Positions 1-10,384 of a stretch of DNA of 33,771 nt are shown in pieces. A program made the translations under genes and the position numbers. The notes beneath the pieces were generated by a model that searched no databases, was not told the DNA's origin, and saw only the letters and a program-made list of their open reading frames with translations. Position 1 is the first letter of the stretch. Every line of letters begins with the position of its first letter. Source of the DNA: Propionibacteriaceae bacterium (GTDB taxonomy: Bacteria; Actinomycetota; Actinomycetes; Propionibacteriales; Propionibacteriaceae); assembly GCA_020846255.1 (NCBI GenBank), contig JADLEH010000045.1:1-33771 (forward strand), read 5' to 3'.

Positions 1-54
1 GCCGACCTGGGTGAGGCCGCCGACCTCGGTGATGCCGCCGACTTGACCGACGCT
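1..54. repeat. 18-bp degenerate tandem repeat (GCCGACCTSGGTGAKGCC) in the minus-strand secreted protein
   Basis: gccgacctgggtgaggcc / gccgacctcggtgatgcc / gccgacttgaccgacgct; encodes SAASPR-type units on the minus strand; likely continues left of the window. Confidence 0.6.
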
Positions 55-323
55 GCCGAGACCGGGGTGTTCTGGGTGGCCAGGGAGCGGGCTGACTGCG
101 CGGTGTTCGCGGTGTTCGCAGTGTTCGCGGACGGAGAGGTGCTGGCGCTGAGCGTCGGGCCGGCACTCGGGGTGGCTGCCGGGCTCGCGGCAGGTGAAGC
201 CGAGGTCGTGGCTGCCGGGGACGGGGTCTGCGAGTCGGCGGAGGCGATGCCGATCCCTCCGACGACGGTGAGGCCGATGGCGCCGGTGATGGCCCAGGCG
301 GCTGTGGAGCGCGAGATCTTCAT
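1..323 (-). CDS. Secreted/exported Ala-Ser-Thr-rich protein, truncated at left window edge
   Basis: Minus-strand ATG at 323-321 preceded by an AGAGGAAC ribosome-binding site; translation MKISRSTAAWAITGAIGLTVVGGIGIASADSQTPSPAATTSASPAASPAATPSAGPTLSAS... looks like a signal peptide plus low-complexity stalk; open to the window edge, so absent from the ORF track. Confidence 0.75.
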   Translation of the reverse strand, partial: MKISRSTAAWAITGAIGLTVVGGIGIASADSQTPSPAATTSASPAASPAATPSAGPTLSASTSPSANTANTANTAQSARSLATQNTPVSAASVKSAASPRSAASPRS

Positions 324-390
324 GTTCGTTCCTCTCGTAGGGGCTATGGCTACACAAGACCGGCACCCGGTGAACTGCCAAGGAGAGCCG

Positions 391-408
391 GGTGAGAGTT
401 CTCTCACC
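391..408. promoter_or_regulatory. Inverted repeat GGTGAGAG-TT-CTCTCACC in divergent intergenic region (candidate operator)
   Basis: Perfect 8-bp arms with a 2-nt centre, between the divergent starts at 323 (-) and 475 (+). Confidence 0.4.
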
Positions 409-474
409 GCTCTTGCCGCCGGGCTGTGCCGTGGCGGTTAGGGTGATCGCGGACGAGCCGAAGGGGGGTGCGCT

Positions 475-1686
475 GTGACCGCAGCAGCGACCTCCGAATC
501 GCGCGCCCGCGCGGTCGCACTGGCCCTGGCGGCGGTGGCGCTGGCCGTCGGCACGCTGCTCGTGGTCTCCCTGACCAGGACGACGGCTGCCGGCCTGCTC
601 GGCGACCTCGACATCTATCGCGAGGCGATCCGGACGAGCCTCGCCGGGGGCGACCTCTACGCCTACACCTACGACCATCCGACCGTGCACGGCCTCGGGT
701 TCACCTACCCGCCGTTCGCCGCGCTGGTCCTGGTGCCCTTCGCCCTGCTCGAATCGCTCCCGGCCAAGATCATCTGGACGGGCCTCACCTTCGCTGTGGC
801 CATCGGCTGCCTCGCCGTCCTGGTCCGCCAGGCCGGCAGCGACAGCACTGGCCGGGTCCGGGCGCCGTCCGCATCGAGGGTGGCCTGGGTGGCCGGCCTC
901 GCCGTGCCGGTGATGCTCACCTACCCGTTCCTGCACAACCTCGTGGTCGGCCAGGTGAGCCTCTTCGTCGTCGCCCTGGCATTGTGCGACCACCTGCTGC
1001 CCCGGCGCTGGCAGGGCCTGCTGGTGGGTCTGGCCGCGGCGATCAAGCTCACCCCGCTGGTGTTCCTGCCCTACTACCTGCTCACCCGGCAATGGCGGCA
1101 GGCGGCCGTCTGTGCCGGCTCCTTCGCCGGCGCCTCAGCGCTGGCCTGGGCGATCCTGCCCGGTGCCTCCCTGGCGTACTGGACGGACAAGCTGTGGCAG
1201 ACCGGACGGGTCGGGCGCACCGACTCGACGGTGAACAAGTCGCTGCTGGGCTTCCTCTCCCGGCAGCTGCCCGATGGTGTCCCGACCAACCTGGTCTGGC
1301 TGGTGGTGGCCGCGGCCGTTGCGGTGCTGGCCTACTGGCGGGCCGGGCAGCACTTCCGCGACCACAACCTGCTCGCCGCAACCCTGGCCGTCGGCGCCCT
1401 CTCCGTTGCCGTCTCGCCGATCTCGTGGCCGCACCACCAGCTGTGGCTGGTGTTCGCCGCCTGCTGGTACGTCCTGCAGTGCGGGCGCACTGCCCTGCTG
1501 CTGGGAACGGCCCTGTTCGTGGTCTTCCTCGGTTACCCGTGGTTCGACGACTACCCGGCCGGGACGGTAGGCACCCTGCTCGGCATCGGCGTCGAACTGC
1601 CGGCCCTCGCCGTCCTGGTGGTGCTCGGGTTCGGGCTGCTGCCCAGCCGCAGGGCCAGGGTCGCGCCAGAGCCGGCCCTGAGCTGA
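475..1686 (+). CDS. GT87/DUF2029-family polyprenol-phosphate-dependent glycosyltransferase (paralog 1)
   Basis: Multi-TM protein; DLDIYREAI near N-terminus, FTYPPFAAL, AAIKLTPLVFLPYYLLTRQWRQA, NKSLLGFLSR, SPISWPHHQLW motifs; GTG start. Confidence 0.8.
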   Translation: MTAAATSESRARAVALALAAVALAVGTLLVVSLTRTTAAGLLGDLDIYREAIRTSLAGGDLYAYTYDHPTVHGLGFTYPPFAALVLVPFALLESLPAKIIWTGLTFAVAIGCLAVLVRQAGSDSTGRVRAPSASRVAWVAGLAVPVMLTYPFLHNLVVGQVSLFVVALALCDHLLPRRWQGLLVGLAAAIKLTPLVFLPYYLLTRQWRQAAVCAGSFAGASALAWAILPGASLAYWTDKLWQTGRVGRTDSTVNKSLLGFLSRQLPDGVPTNLVWLVVAAAVAVLAYWRAGQHFRDHNLLAATLAVGALSVAVSPISWPHHQLWLVFAACWYVLQCGRTALLLGTALFVVFLGYPWFDDYPAGTVGTLLGIGVELPALAVLVVLGFGLLPSRRARVAPEPALS

Positions 1687-2861
1687 TGGCCGGCGACTGG
1701 AGCCGCGCGAGGCTGCTCGCCGCGAGCGTCGCGCTCGGGCTCGCGCTGGTGTCCGGCTACTACTTCCTCGCCGCGGTGGTCGGCGGCAGTCCGGCCGCCG
1801 ATGGTGGCCTGCGCCTTGCCGACTTCGACGTCTATCGGGCAGCTGTGCAGTCCTGGCTCGACGGGCGCGGCCTCTACACGGGGGTCGCCCCGAGCGGGGT
1901 CTGGACCTCGGAGCTCCAGTTCACCTACCCGCCGTTCGCAGCCATCGTGCTGGCTCCACTCGCCTGGCTCCCGGCTCCGGTCGCGGACTGGTTGTGGTTC
2001 CTGCTGTCGCTGGCCGTCTATCCGGTACTGGCGATCCTGCTGCTGCGGCAGGCGCCCGGTGCCCGCCAGGGACCGCGACTCACATCGTTGCTCGCCGGTG
2101 CCCTGGTCAGCCTCGGGTTGCTGCTCACCCAGCCGGTGAGCCACGGCCTGTTCGTCGGCCAGATCAGCGGCTTCATCATCGTGGTCGCGCTGCTGGACGC
2201 TGCGGGCATCGTCCCGCAGCGCTGGCGGGGGTTCCTGGTGGGCCTGGTTGCTGCAGTGAAGCTGATCCCGCTCGTGTTCGTCCCGTACTTCCTCGTCACG
2301 CGACAGTGGCGGGCGGCCCGGAACAGCCTGATCGGTTTCGGTGCTGCGACCCTGCTCGGCTTCGCCGTCCTGCCCCAGGAATCGGTGCGCTACTGGACGG
2401 CGCTGGTGTTCGACTCCTCCCGGGTCGGCGAAGTCGCGGTGAGCCGGAACAAGTCGCTGCTCGGCCTGCTCCACCGCTGGGGCCTTGGCGGCGAGAGCTG
2501 GCTGTGGGTCGCCCTCGTCGCGGCGATCGCCCTGGTCGCGTTCTGGCGGGCCAGCCGGCACTACGCCCGCGGCGAGGAGTTCGCTGCTGCGCTGGTGGTC
2601 GGCACCCTCTCGATCGTGGTGAGCCCGATCTCCTGGCCGCACCATCAGGTCTGGATTCCACTGGCCGCCATGTACCTGATGCTGCTGCGCCGGCGCTGGC
2701 CGGCTGTTGCCGGGGCGTTGTTGCTGGCCGGCTACTGGTTCTACACCCCCTTGATCAGCTGGGCGGAGACCGGCCCCCTCTGGTTGCGGCTCGCCTGGGA
2801 GATCCCGACCCTGGTCCCGGTGACCATCGCGCTCCTCGGCCTGGCCAGGAGACAGCCGTGA
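1686..2861 (+). CDS. GT87/DUF2029-family glycosyltransferase (paralog 2)
   Basis: DFDVYRAAV, FTYPPFAAIVLAPLAWL, AAVKLIPLVFVPYFLVTRQWRAA, NKSLLGLLHRWGL, SPISWPHHQVW; ATG overlaps the upstream stop (TGATG). The longer frame from 468 is an upstream extension. Confidence 0.8.
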   Translation: MAGDWSRARLLAASVALGLALVSGYYFLAAVVGGSPAADGGLRLADFDVYRAAVQSWLDGRGLYTGVAPSGVWTSELQFTYPPFAAIVLAPLAWLPAPVADWLWFLLSLAVYPVLAILLLRQAPGARQGPRLTSLLAGALVSLGLLLTQPVSHGLFVGQISGFIIVVALLDAAGIVPQRWRGFLVGLVAAVKLIPLVFVPYFLVTRQWRAARNSLIGFGAATLLGFAVLPQESVRYWTALVFDSSRVGEVAVSRNKSLLGLLHRWGLGGESWLWVALVAAIALVAFWRASRHYARGEEFAAALVVGTLSIVVSPISWPHHQVWIPLAAMYLMLLRRRWPAVAGALLLAGYWFYTPLISWAETGPLWLRLAWEIPTLVPVTIALLGLARRQP

Positions 2862-3976
2862 GTGACCTCCGGCTCCCCGCTCCGGCGAGGGTCGGCGCCG
2901 CCGCCGGCATCGGGCTGGGCCTCGCCTACGTCGGGGTGGCTATCGCCGCCCTGCCTGCCGTCCAGGTCGACCTGGGCACGTACCAGGCGGCGGTCGGACG
3001 GTGGTTGACCGGCGGTTCGCTGTACGGCCCGACCAGCGAGGGGGCCTTCCTCTACCCACCGTTCGCCGGGCTGCTCCTGGTTCCGGCTGTGCTGCTGCAA
3101 GCCCCGGTGCCTGCGGCGATCAACGTGGCCGTGCACCTGGTCGCCTGCGTGGTGCTGGCCGTCGTCCTGCTCGTTGGGTGCCCGTCGGGCCCGCGCGGTC
3201 GCGTGGACGGGGTGCTCGGGTTCCTGCTGTGCACGCTTGCCCTGCTGGCAAGCAACCCGGTCGTCTCGGGGGTGTACTTCGGTCAGGTGAGTCTCGCCGT
3301 GGTGACCATGGTGGTCCTGGACTCGGTCGTCGGACCCCGCTGGCGCGGCCTGCTCACCGGAGTAGCTGGAGCGATCAAGTTGTGGCCCCTGATCATGGTT
3401 CCGCACTACCTGCTCACCCGGCAGTGGCGCGCTGCGGCGAACTCGGCTGTCGGGTTCGGTGTGGCCACAGCGCTCGGTTTCGTCGTCGCACCGACCGACT
3501 CGCTGCGGTACTGGTCCGGCAGCGTTTCCGTGCCCACCGCGCTGGCACCGTTCAACAAGTCCCTGTTCGCGCTGGTGCACCGCTGGAGCCTTGATCCCGG
3601 GCTGTGGATCGCCGGCGTCGTGGTCATCGGGGCGGTTGCCCTCTGGCGGGCCGGCCGGCACCACCGTCGCGGGGAGGGCCTGGCCGCCGTTCTGGTGCTC
3701 GGTCTCGCGACCACCCTGGTGAGCCCGCTGACCTGGATGCACCACCTGGTCTGGTGGCCGCTTGCCGGGCTCTGGCTCGTGCTGGCGGGGAACCGGTGGC
3801 AGCGCCTCCTGGGTGGGCTGATGATCGTGTCGATCCTGTCCGGCTCACCACTGGTGCCCTACACCGCGGAGGTGGCGCCCGGCCTGGACCTGCTGGGTGA
3901 TGTGTTCACGGTCGGCTCGGCGGTCCTGGTGTTCACCGGCCTGCCCGGTACGGCTCGGGCCGAGGCGGTCCCGTGA
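2858..3976 (+). CDS. GT87/DUF2029-family glycosyltransferase (paralog 3)
   Basis: GTG start in a GTGA overlap with the previous gene; VDLGTYQAAVGRWL, FLYPPFAGLLLVP, GAIKLWPLIMVPHYLLTRQWRAAANSAVGFG, NKSLFALVHRWSL, SPLTWMHHLVWW. Confidence 0.78.
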   Translation: MSDLRLPAPARVGAAAGIGLGLAYVGVAIAALPAVQVDLGTYQAAVGRWLTGGSLYGPTSEGAFLYPPFAGLLLVPAVLLQAPVPAAINVAVHLVACVVLAVVLLVGCPSGPRGRVDGVLGFLLCTLALLASNPVVSGVYFGQVSLAVVTMVVLDSVVGPRWRGLLTGVAGAIKLWPLIMVPHYLLTRQWRAAANSAVGFGVATALGFVVAPTDSLRYWSGSVSVPTALAPFNKSLFALVHRWSLDPGLWIAGVVVIGAVALWRAGRHHRRGEGLAAVLVLGLATTLVSPLTWMHHLVWWPLAGLWLVLAGNRWQRLLGGLMIVSILSGSPLVPYTAEVAPGLDLLGDVFTVGSAVLVFTGLPGTARAEAVP

Positions 3977-5637
3977 CTGCTGTCGGGCCGGCTTCGGCGG
4001 TCGAGCGATCGGGTCGGGTCGATGCGCTCGTCCGCAACGGCTCCAGCCTCCACCACTACCGTCGGTTGACCGATCGGCCCGACCGGCCCTGGCAGCGGAT
4101 CGGCACCGTCAGCGAACGGGCTAGCGGACCCGGCCGGCTCGGCAGGGCCGGCAGCGGCTTGCTGGCCCTGATCCCGGAGGACGGCCGGATGGTCGGCTAT
4201 CGATTCGATCAGACCGGCTGGCAGCGGGCAGAGGTCGAGGCCGCGCAGCTGGGTCGACTCCCCGGGGGGATGGCGCCCTCCGCCGCGGAGCTCGGCGTGG
4301 GGGCGCGAAGCCTTCGAGCGGTCGCGACCTACACCGCCCGCGGCTGGCCGCAGGCCCTCACCGACGAGGACGGCTCGGTCTTCAGCTACCACCGGCGGCC
4401 CGACGGACGTTGGGAACGCAACTCCTGCCTGCGGCTGGCGGACGACGCGCCGTTCGTGGCCGACGGCCCGGAGTCGGTGAAGCTGGCCCAGGTGACCGGC
4501 GACCTGGACGCGACCCCGACCCCGTGGGGTGAGCGCGCGCCGACCCTGAGCAGGTCGCTGAGCACCGCCGGGATCAGGGGCACCGACCTCGGCGTCCGCG
4601 TCGACCACGACGGGCGGACCTTCCTGCTGTTCGGGGACACGCACTGGACCCGGCCCTGGCTCAGTACCAGGGACTCGATCGCAGAGGTGACCGAGGCCGG
4701 CCCGCTGCCCGGGTTGCCGGGCGTTCGGTTCCATGGCTCGCCGCTGAAGCTGGTCGGTGGCGGCACCACCATGCGCGAGTACGACGTGCCGCTGGACGGG
4801 TTCTCTGCCGGCGGCAACCTGTACGGCTTCTTCACCAGCAACCACGGTCGCCGGCGGCGCATCATGGGCCGCTCGGTGCTGGCCCGTGCCGAGGACCCGG
4901 CCCTGCCGATCGACCCAGCCAGCCGGCACCGTCCCGTGCGGTTCAGGGTGCTCGGGACCTTCAGCGACCGGCACTTCATCAACGTCTCCACCCAGCTCGT
5001 GCCCGCGGCAACCGTCCCGGGCTGCGGAACCGTGGGGGAGGTGCTGCTGATCTGGGGCAGCGGCCCCTACCGTGCCTCCGAACCGCGCCTGGCGATGCTG
5101 GACGGCGAAGCGCTCGCCCGATTGGCGGAAGCGGGTTCGGCGGGGGACGGATCCGGCTTCGGCGTCCGCTACTGGACGGGGTCGGGTTGGTCGCAACTCG
5201 AGGACGACGCGGCCCAGCTGTTCGGGCCGGCCGCCCTCGGCGAGCTCTCCGTGCGCTGGGTTCCTGCTGCCGGGGCCTACCTGATGCTGGCCGGGGCCGG
5301 CCCCGAGGACCCGATCGGCCCGGCCATAACGCTGCGGACCTCGCCCACTCCGTGGGGACCGTGGTCGCGGCGGCGGCGGTTGCTGGACTGGGTGGCCACC
5401 GGCATGTCCCATGCCGACCCGTTCGCCAGGTTCATCAGGGCGACCGGTACCGACGACCCGGTGGGCGACCGGATCTTCGCAGCGCAGGCCCGGGTCACTG
5501 GCGCCGCCTACGCCCCGTACCTGTTCGATGCCAGCGCCGAGGGCTCAGATCTCGTGCTGCGCTACACGCTGTCCACCTGGAACCCGTACCAGGTGGTGCT
5601 GATGCAGCACCGGCTGCCCATCCAGCCCCTAATCTAG
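3973..5637 (+). CDS. DUF4185-domain protein (GH183-like fold) with N-terminal lectin/propeller-like segment
   Basis: GTGA overlap with preceding gene; GTDLGVRVDHDGRTFLLFGDTHW, DVPLDGFSAGGNLYGFFTSN, SPTPWGPWS typical of DUF4185; N-terminus has repeated short segments (VRNGSSLHHYRR, VFSYHRRPDGRWER). Confidence 0.7.
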   Translation: MTAVGPASAVERSGRVDALVRNGSSLHHYRRLTDRPDRPWQRIGTVSERASGPGRLGRAGSGLLALIPEDGRMVGYRFDQTGWQRAEVEAAQLGRLPGGMAPSAAELGVGARSLRAVATYTARGWPQALTDEDGSVFSYHRRPDGRWERNSCLRLADDAPFVADGPESVKLAQVTGDLDATPTPWGERAPTLSRSLSTAGIRGTDLGVRVDHDGRTFLLFGDTHWTRPWLSTRDSIAEVTEAGPLPGLPGVRFHGSPLKLVGGGTTMREYDVPLDGFSAGGNLYGFFTSNHGRRRRIMGRSVLARAEDPALPIDPASRHRPVRFRVLGTFSDRHFINVSTQLVPAATVPGCGTVGEVLLIWGSGPYRASEPRLAMLDGEALARLAEAGSAGDGSGFGVRYWTGSGWSQLEDDAAQLFGPAALGELSVRWVPAAGAYLMLAGAGPEDPIGPAITLRTSPTPWGPWSRRRRLLDWVATGMSHADPFARFIRATGTDDPVGDRIFAAQARVTGAAYAPYLFDASAEGSDLVLRYTLSTWNPYQVVLMQHRLPIQPLI

Positions 5638-5661
5638 GACGGGCTTGCTTGAGGAGGTGCG

Positions 5662-6843
5662 GTGCGGACCGAGCGGATTCGGGTCATGACGCTGCGCGCC
5701 CTCCTGGCCCTGCCACCGCTGCTGGCCGCGCTCTACATCGGCGGCACCCAGATCCCCGGCAGCACCCTCTGGCCCTGGCGCCCCAACATGATCGACCTCG
5801 AGGTCTACCAGCGGGCCGGCCAGCGGCTGCTGACCGGCGGGGACATCTTCGACGCTGCCGGTCAGCTGCCCTGGATCTATCCGGCCTTCGCAGCCCTGCT
5901 CACCATCCCGTTCGCAGTCGTGCCGTTCCTGCTCGCTGCGTTCGCCTGGCTGGCGCTGTGCACGGCCGCGCTGGCAGCCGTGCTGTTCCGCCTCGGCTTC
6001 ACCGGCTGGCGGCTGAGCCTGCTCACCACTGCCGTGATCCTGTTCGTCCAGCCGGTTCGCGACACCCTGGGTTTCGGTCAGTTGGCCATCTTCCTCGTCG
6101 CCGCCGCCGTTCTCGACTCCATGCCGGGGCCGCGGGTGTTCCGGCGCCGGCTCCTGCCGGAAGGCTGGCTGGTCGGCGCCGCCACCGCAGTGAAGCTCAC
6201 CCCGGCGGTCGTCGCCGCCTACAACTTCTTCGCCGGGCGGAGGAAGGCCGGACTCGTGGCTTTCGGCACTTTCCTTGCTGCGACGGCGCTCGGCTTCGCC
6301 GTGCTGCCACAGGCATCGCTCAGTTACTGGTTGAAGCTGGCCACCGGCGACTCCGGGCTTAACTCCGGGATCCTCTACGCGTCCAACCAGTCGGTGCTGG
6401 GGGTCTGGACCCGGCTCACCGGTGAGCCCAGCCGCGGCGGACTGGTGCTCAGCGCACTGGTTGTGGCCCTCGGGGTCTGGGCAGCCGTCCTGATGCACCG
6501 CAGTGGCCAGGTCGCCCTTGCGTTGTGCCTGGCCGGCCTGACCAGCCTGCTGGCCTCGCCGATCTCCTGGTCGCACCACTACGTCTGGGCCGTGCCACTC
6601 GGCATCGTCTTGTGGCAGGCAAGGGACCTGCCCGGCCATCTGCGGTGGCCCGGCATCGGGTACACGCTGTGGGCAGCCCTGGCGCCGTTCATGATGCTGC
6701 CGATGGGCGGCGAGCTGGAGTTGGGCTACACGTTCTGGCAGCAGGTGGTGGTGAACATCGGCGTCTTCGCCGGGGTGGCCCTGCTGGCGGCATCCGCTGC
6801 GACTGCGCTCGGCCCCTGGGGACACCGGAAGGCCCAGTCATGA
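5662..6843 (+). CDS. GT87/DUF2029-family glycosyltransferase (paralog 4)
   Basis: RBS GAGGAGG before GTG; MIDLEVYQRAGQRLL, WIYPAFAALLTIPF, TAVKLTPAVVAAYNFF, SNQSVLGVWTRL, SPISWSHHYVW. Confidence 0.78.
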   Translation: MRTERIRVMTLRALLALPPLLAALYIGGTQIPGSTLWPWRPNMIDLEVYQRAGQRLLTGGDIFDAAGQLPWIYPAFAALLTIPFAVVPFLLAAFAWLALCTAALAAVLFRLGFTGWRLSLLTTAVILFVQPVRDTLGFGQLAIFLVAAAVLDSMPGPRVFRRRLLPEGWLVGAATAVKLTPAVVAAYNFFAGRRKAGLVAFGTFLAATALGFAVLPQASLSYWLKLATGDSGLNSGILYASNQSVLGVWTRLTGEPSRGGLVLSALVVALGVWAAVLMHRSGQVALALCLAGLTSLLASPISWSHHYVWAVPLGIVLWQARDLPGHLRWPGIGYTLWAALAPFMMLPMGGELELGYTFWQQVVVNIGVFAGVALLAASAATALGPWGHRKAQS

Positions 6844-7721
6844 AGCGGTGGTTCACGGCTGCTGCCGTCCTCACCCTGGCCTCGGTGGTGCTCGGCGCCG
6901 TGGTGTGCGCAACCGAGTCCGGCGCGGCCTGCCCGAATTGGCCCGGCTGTTACCCCGACGGCTTCGCTCCCGCAGCCCAGCTGAATCCGCTGATCGAGTT
7001 CGTGCACCGGGTGGTCGCAGCTGTCACCGGCCCGACGGTGCTCGTCGCTGCCGTCCTCGGGCGACGCCTCGCCGACCCGCGGCCGCGGCGGCTGGCCTGG
7101 ATCGGGCTGGCGGGCACGATCTCGGCGGGGCTGTTCGGGATGCTGATCGTCAAGATCGGCATCCCCTGGTGGCTCGGCGTCCTCGACCTGGCCAGTGCGC
7201 TGATGGCCACCGTGGTGCTGCTGGTGGCCCGGCTGCTGCTCGCTCCCGGGGCGGAATGGGCGCCCGGCCCGGTGGCCCGGCCGGCGTGGACGGCGGTCGG
7301 CACCCTCGCGGCCATGCACCTGCTGGCCCTGGCCGTTGCCGGCGCGAACTCGTTCACCCGCTGCCTCAGCTGGCCTCTCGGTGTGATCGCCGCTGACCGG
7401 TGGCCCTGGCTCCAGGTGGTGCGGGTCGGCCTGGCGGTGGTGGCCGCCGGAGCGATCGCGGTAGCAGCCAGGCGTGCCGGACGTCAGCCCGGCACCCGCC
7501 TCGCCGGGCGGCTGGCCACCGTGCTGCTGGTGGCCGAGCTCGGTCTGGCCGCACTGCTGCTGGCCGGCTCCGGCGGGCTCCTGCTGCGCACTGCCTACGC
7601 TGTGGTCGCGGCCTGCCTGTTCGGCGCCGTGGCACTGCTCGCCGGCCGCGCCAGCGTCCCGGCCGGGCCCGGGGCAGAGCCCGGGAAGACCCCGGCCCCA
7701 GCGGTGCTGACGGCGGAATAG
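6840..7721 (+). CDS. CtaA/COX15-like multi-TM membrane protein (degenerate heme A synthase-like)
   Basis: ATGA overlap with previous gene; CPNWPGCYPDG...NPLIEFVHRVVAAVTG resembles the CtaA first-half motif (CPDWPxC...EWxHR). Confidence 0.55.
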   Translation: MKRWFTAAAVLTLASVVLGAVVCATESGAACPNWPGCYPDGFAPAAQLNPLIEFVHRVVAAVTGPTVLVAAVLGRRLADPRPRRLAWIGLAGTISAGLFGMLIVKIGIPWWLGVLDLASALMATVVLLVARLLLAPGAEWAPGPVARPAWTAVGTLAAMHLLALAVAGANSFTRCLSWPLGVIAADRWPWLQVVRVGLAVVAAGAIAVAARRAGRQPGTRLAGRLATVLLVAELGLAALLLAGSGGLLLRTAYAVVAACLFGAVALLAGRASVPAGPGAEPGKTPAPAVLTAE

Positions 7722-7736
7722 CTGCAGGACTAAGCT

Positions 7737-7759
7737 AGTTGAGTCTGGTGAACTCAACT
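7737..7759. promoter_or_regulatory. HspR-associated inverted repeat (HAIR-like) upstream of clpB
   Basis: AGTTGAGT-CTGGTGA-ACTCAACT, perfect 8-bp arms and 7-nt spacer; matches the HAIR core TTGAGT-N7-ACTCAA; 22 bp before the clpB ATG. Confidence 0.85.
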
Positions 7760-7781
7760 TTGCGAGGAGACGACCTTCCTG

Positions 7782-10376
<2,595 letters not shown>

Positions 10377-10384
10377 CCGGTGCC

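Noticed and set aside
43-441. Plus-strand 132-aa ORF at left edge
   Set aside because: The minus strand has a signal peptide, good RBS and coherent secreted-protein composition; the plus frame is its antisense
468-2861. 797-aa ORF as one protein
   Set aside because: The first ~400 residues are an out-of-frame, Arg/Pro/Gly-rich shadow of the first GT87 gene; the real second gene starts at ATG 1686
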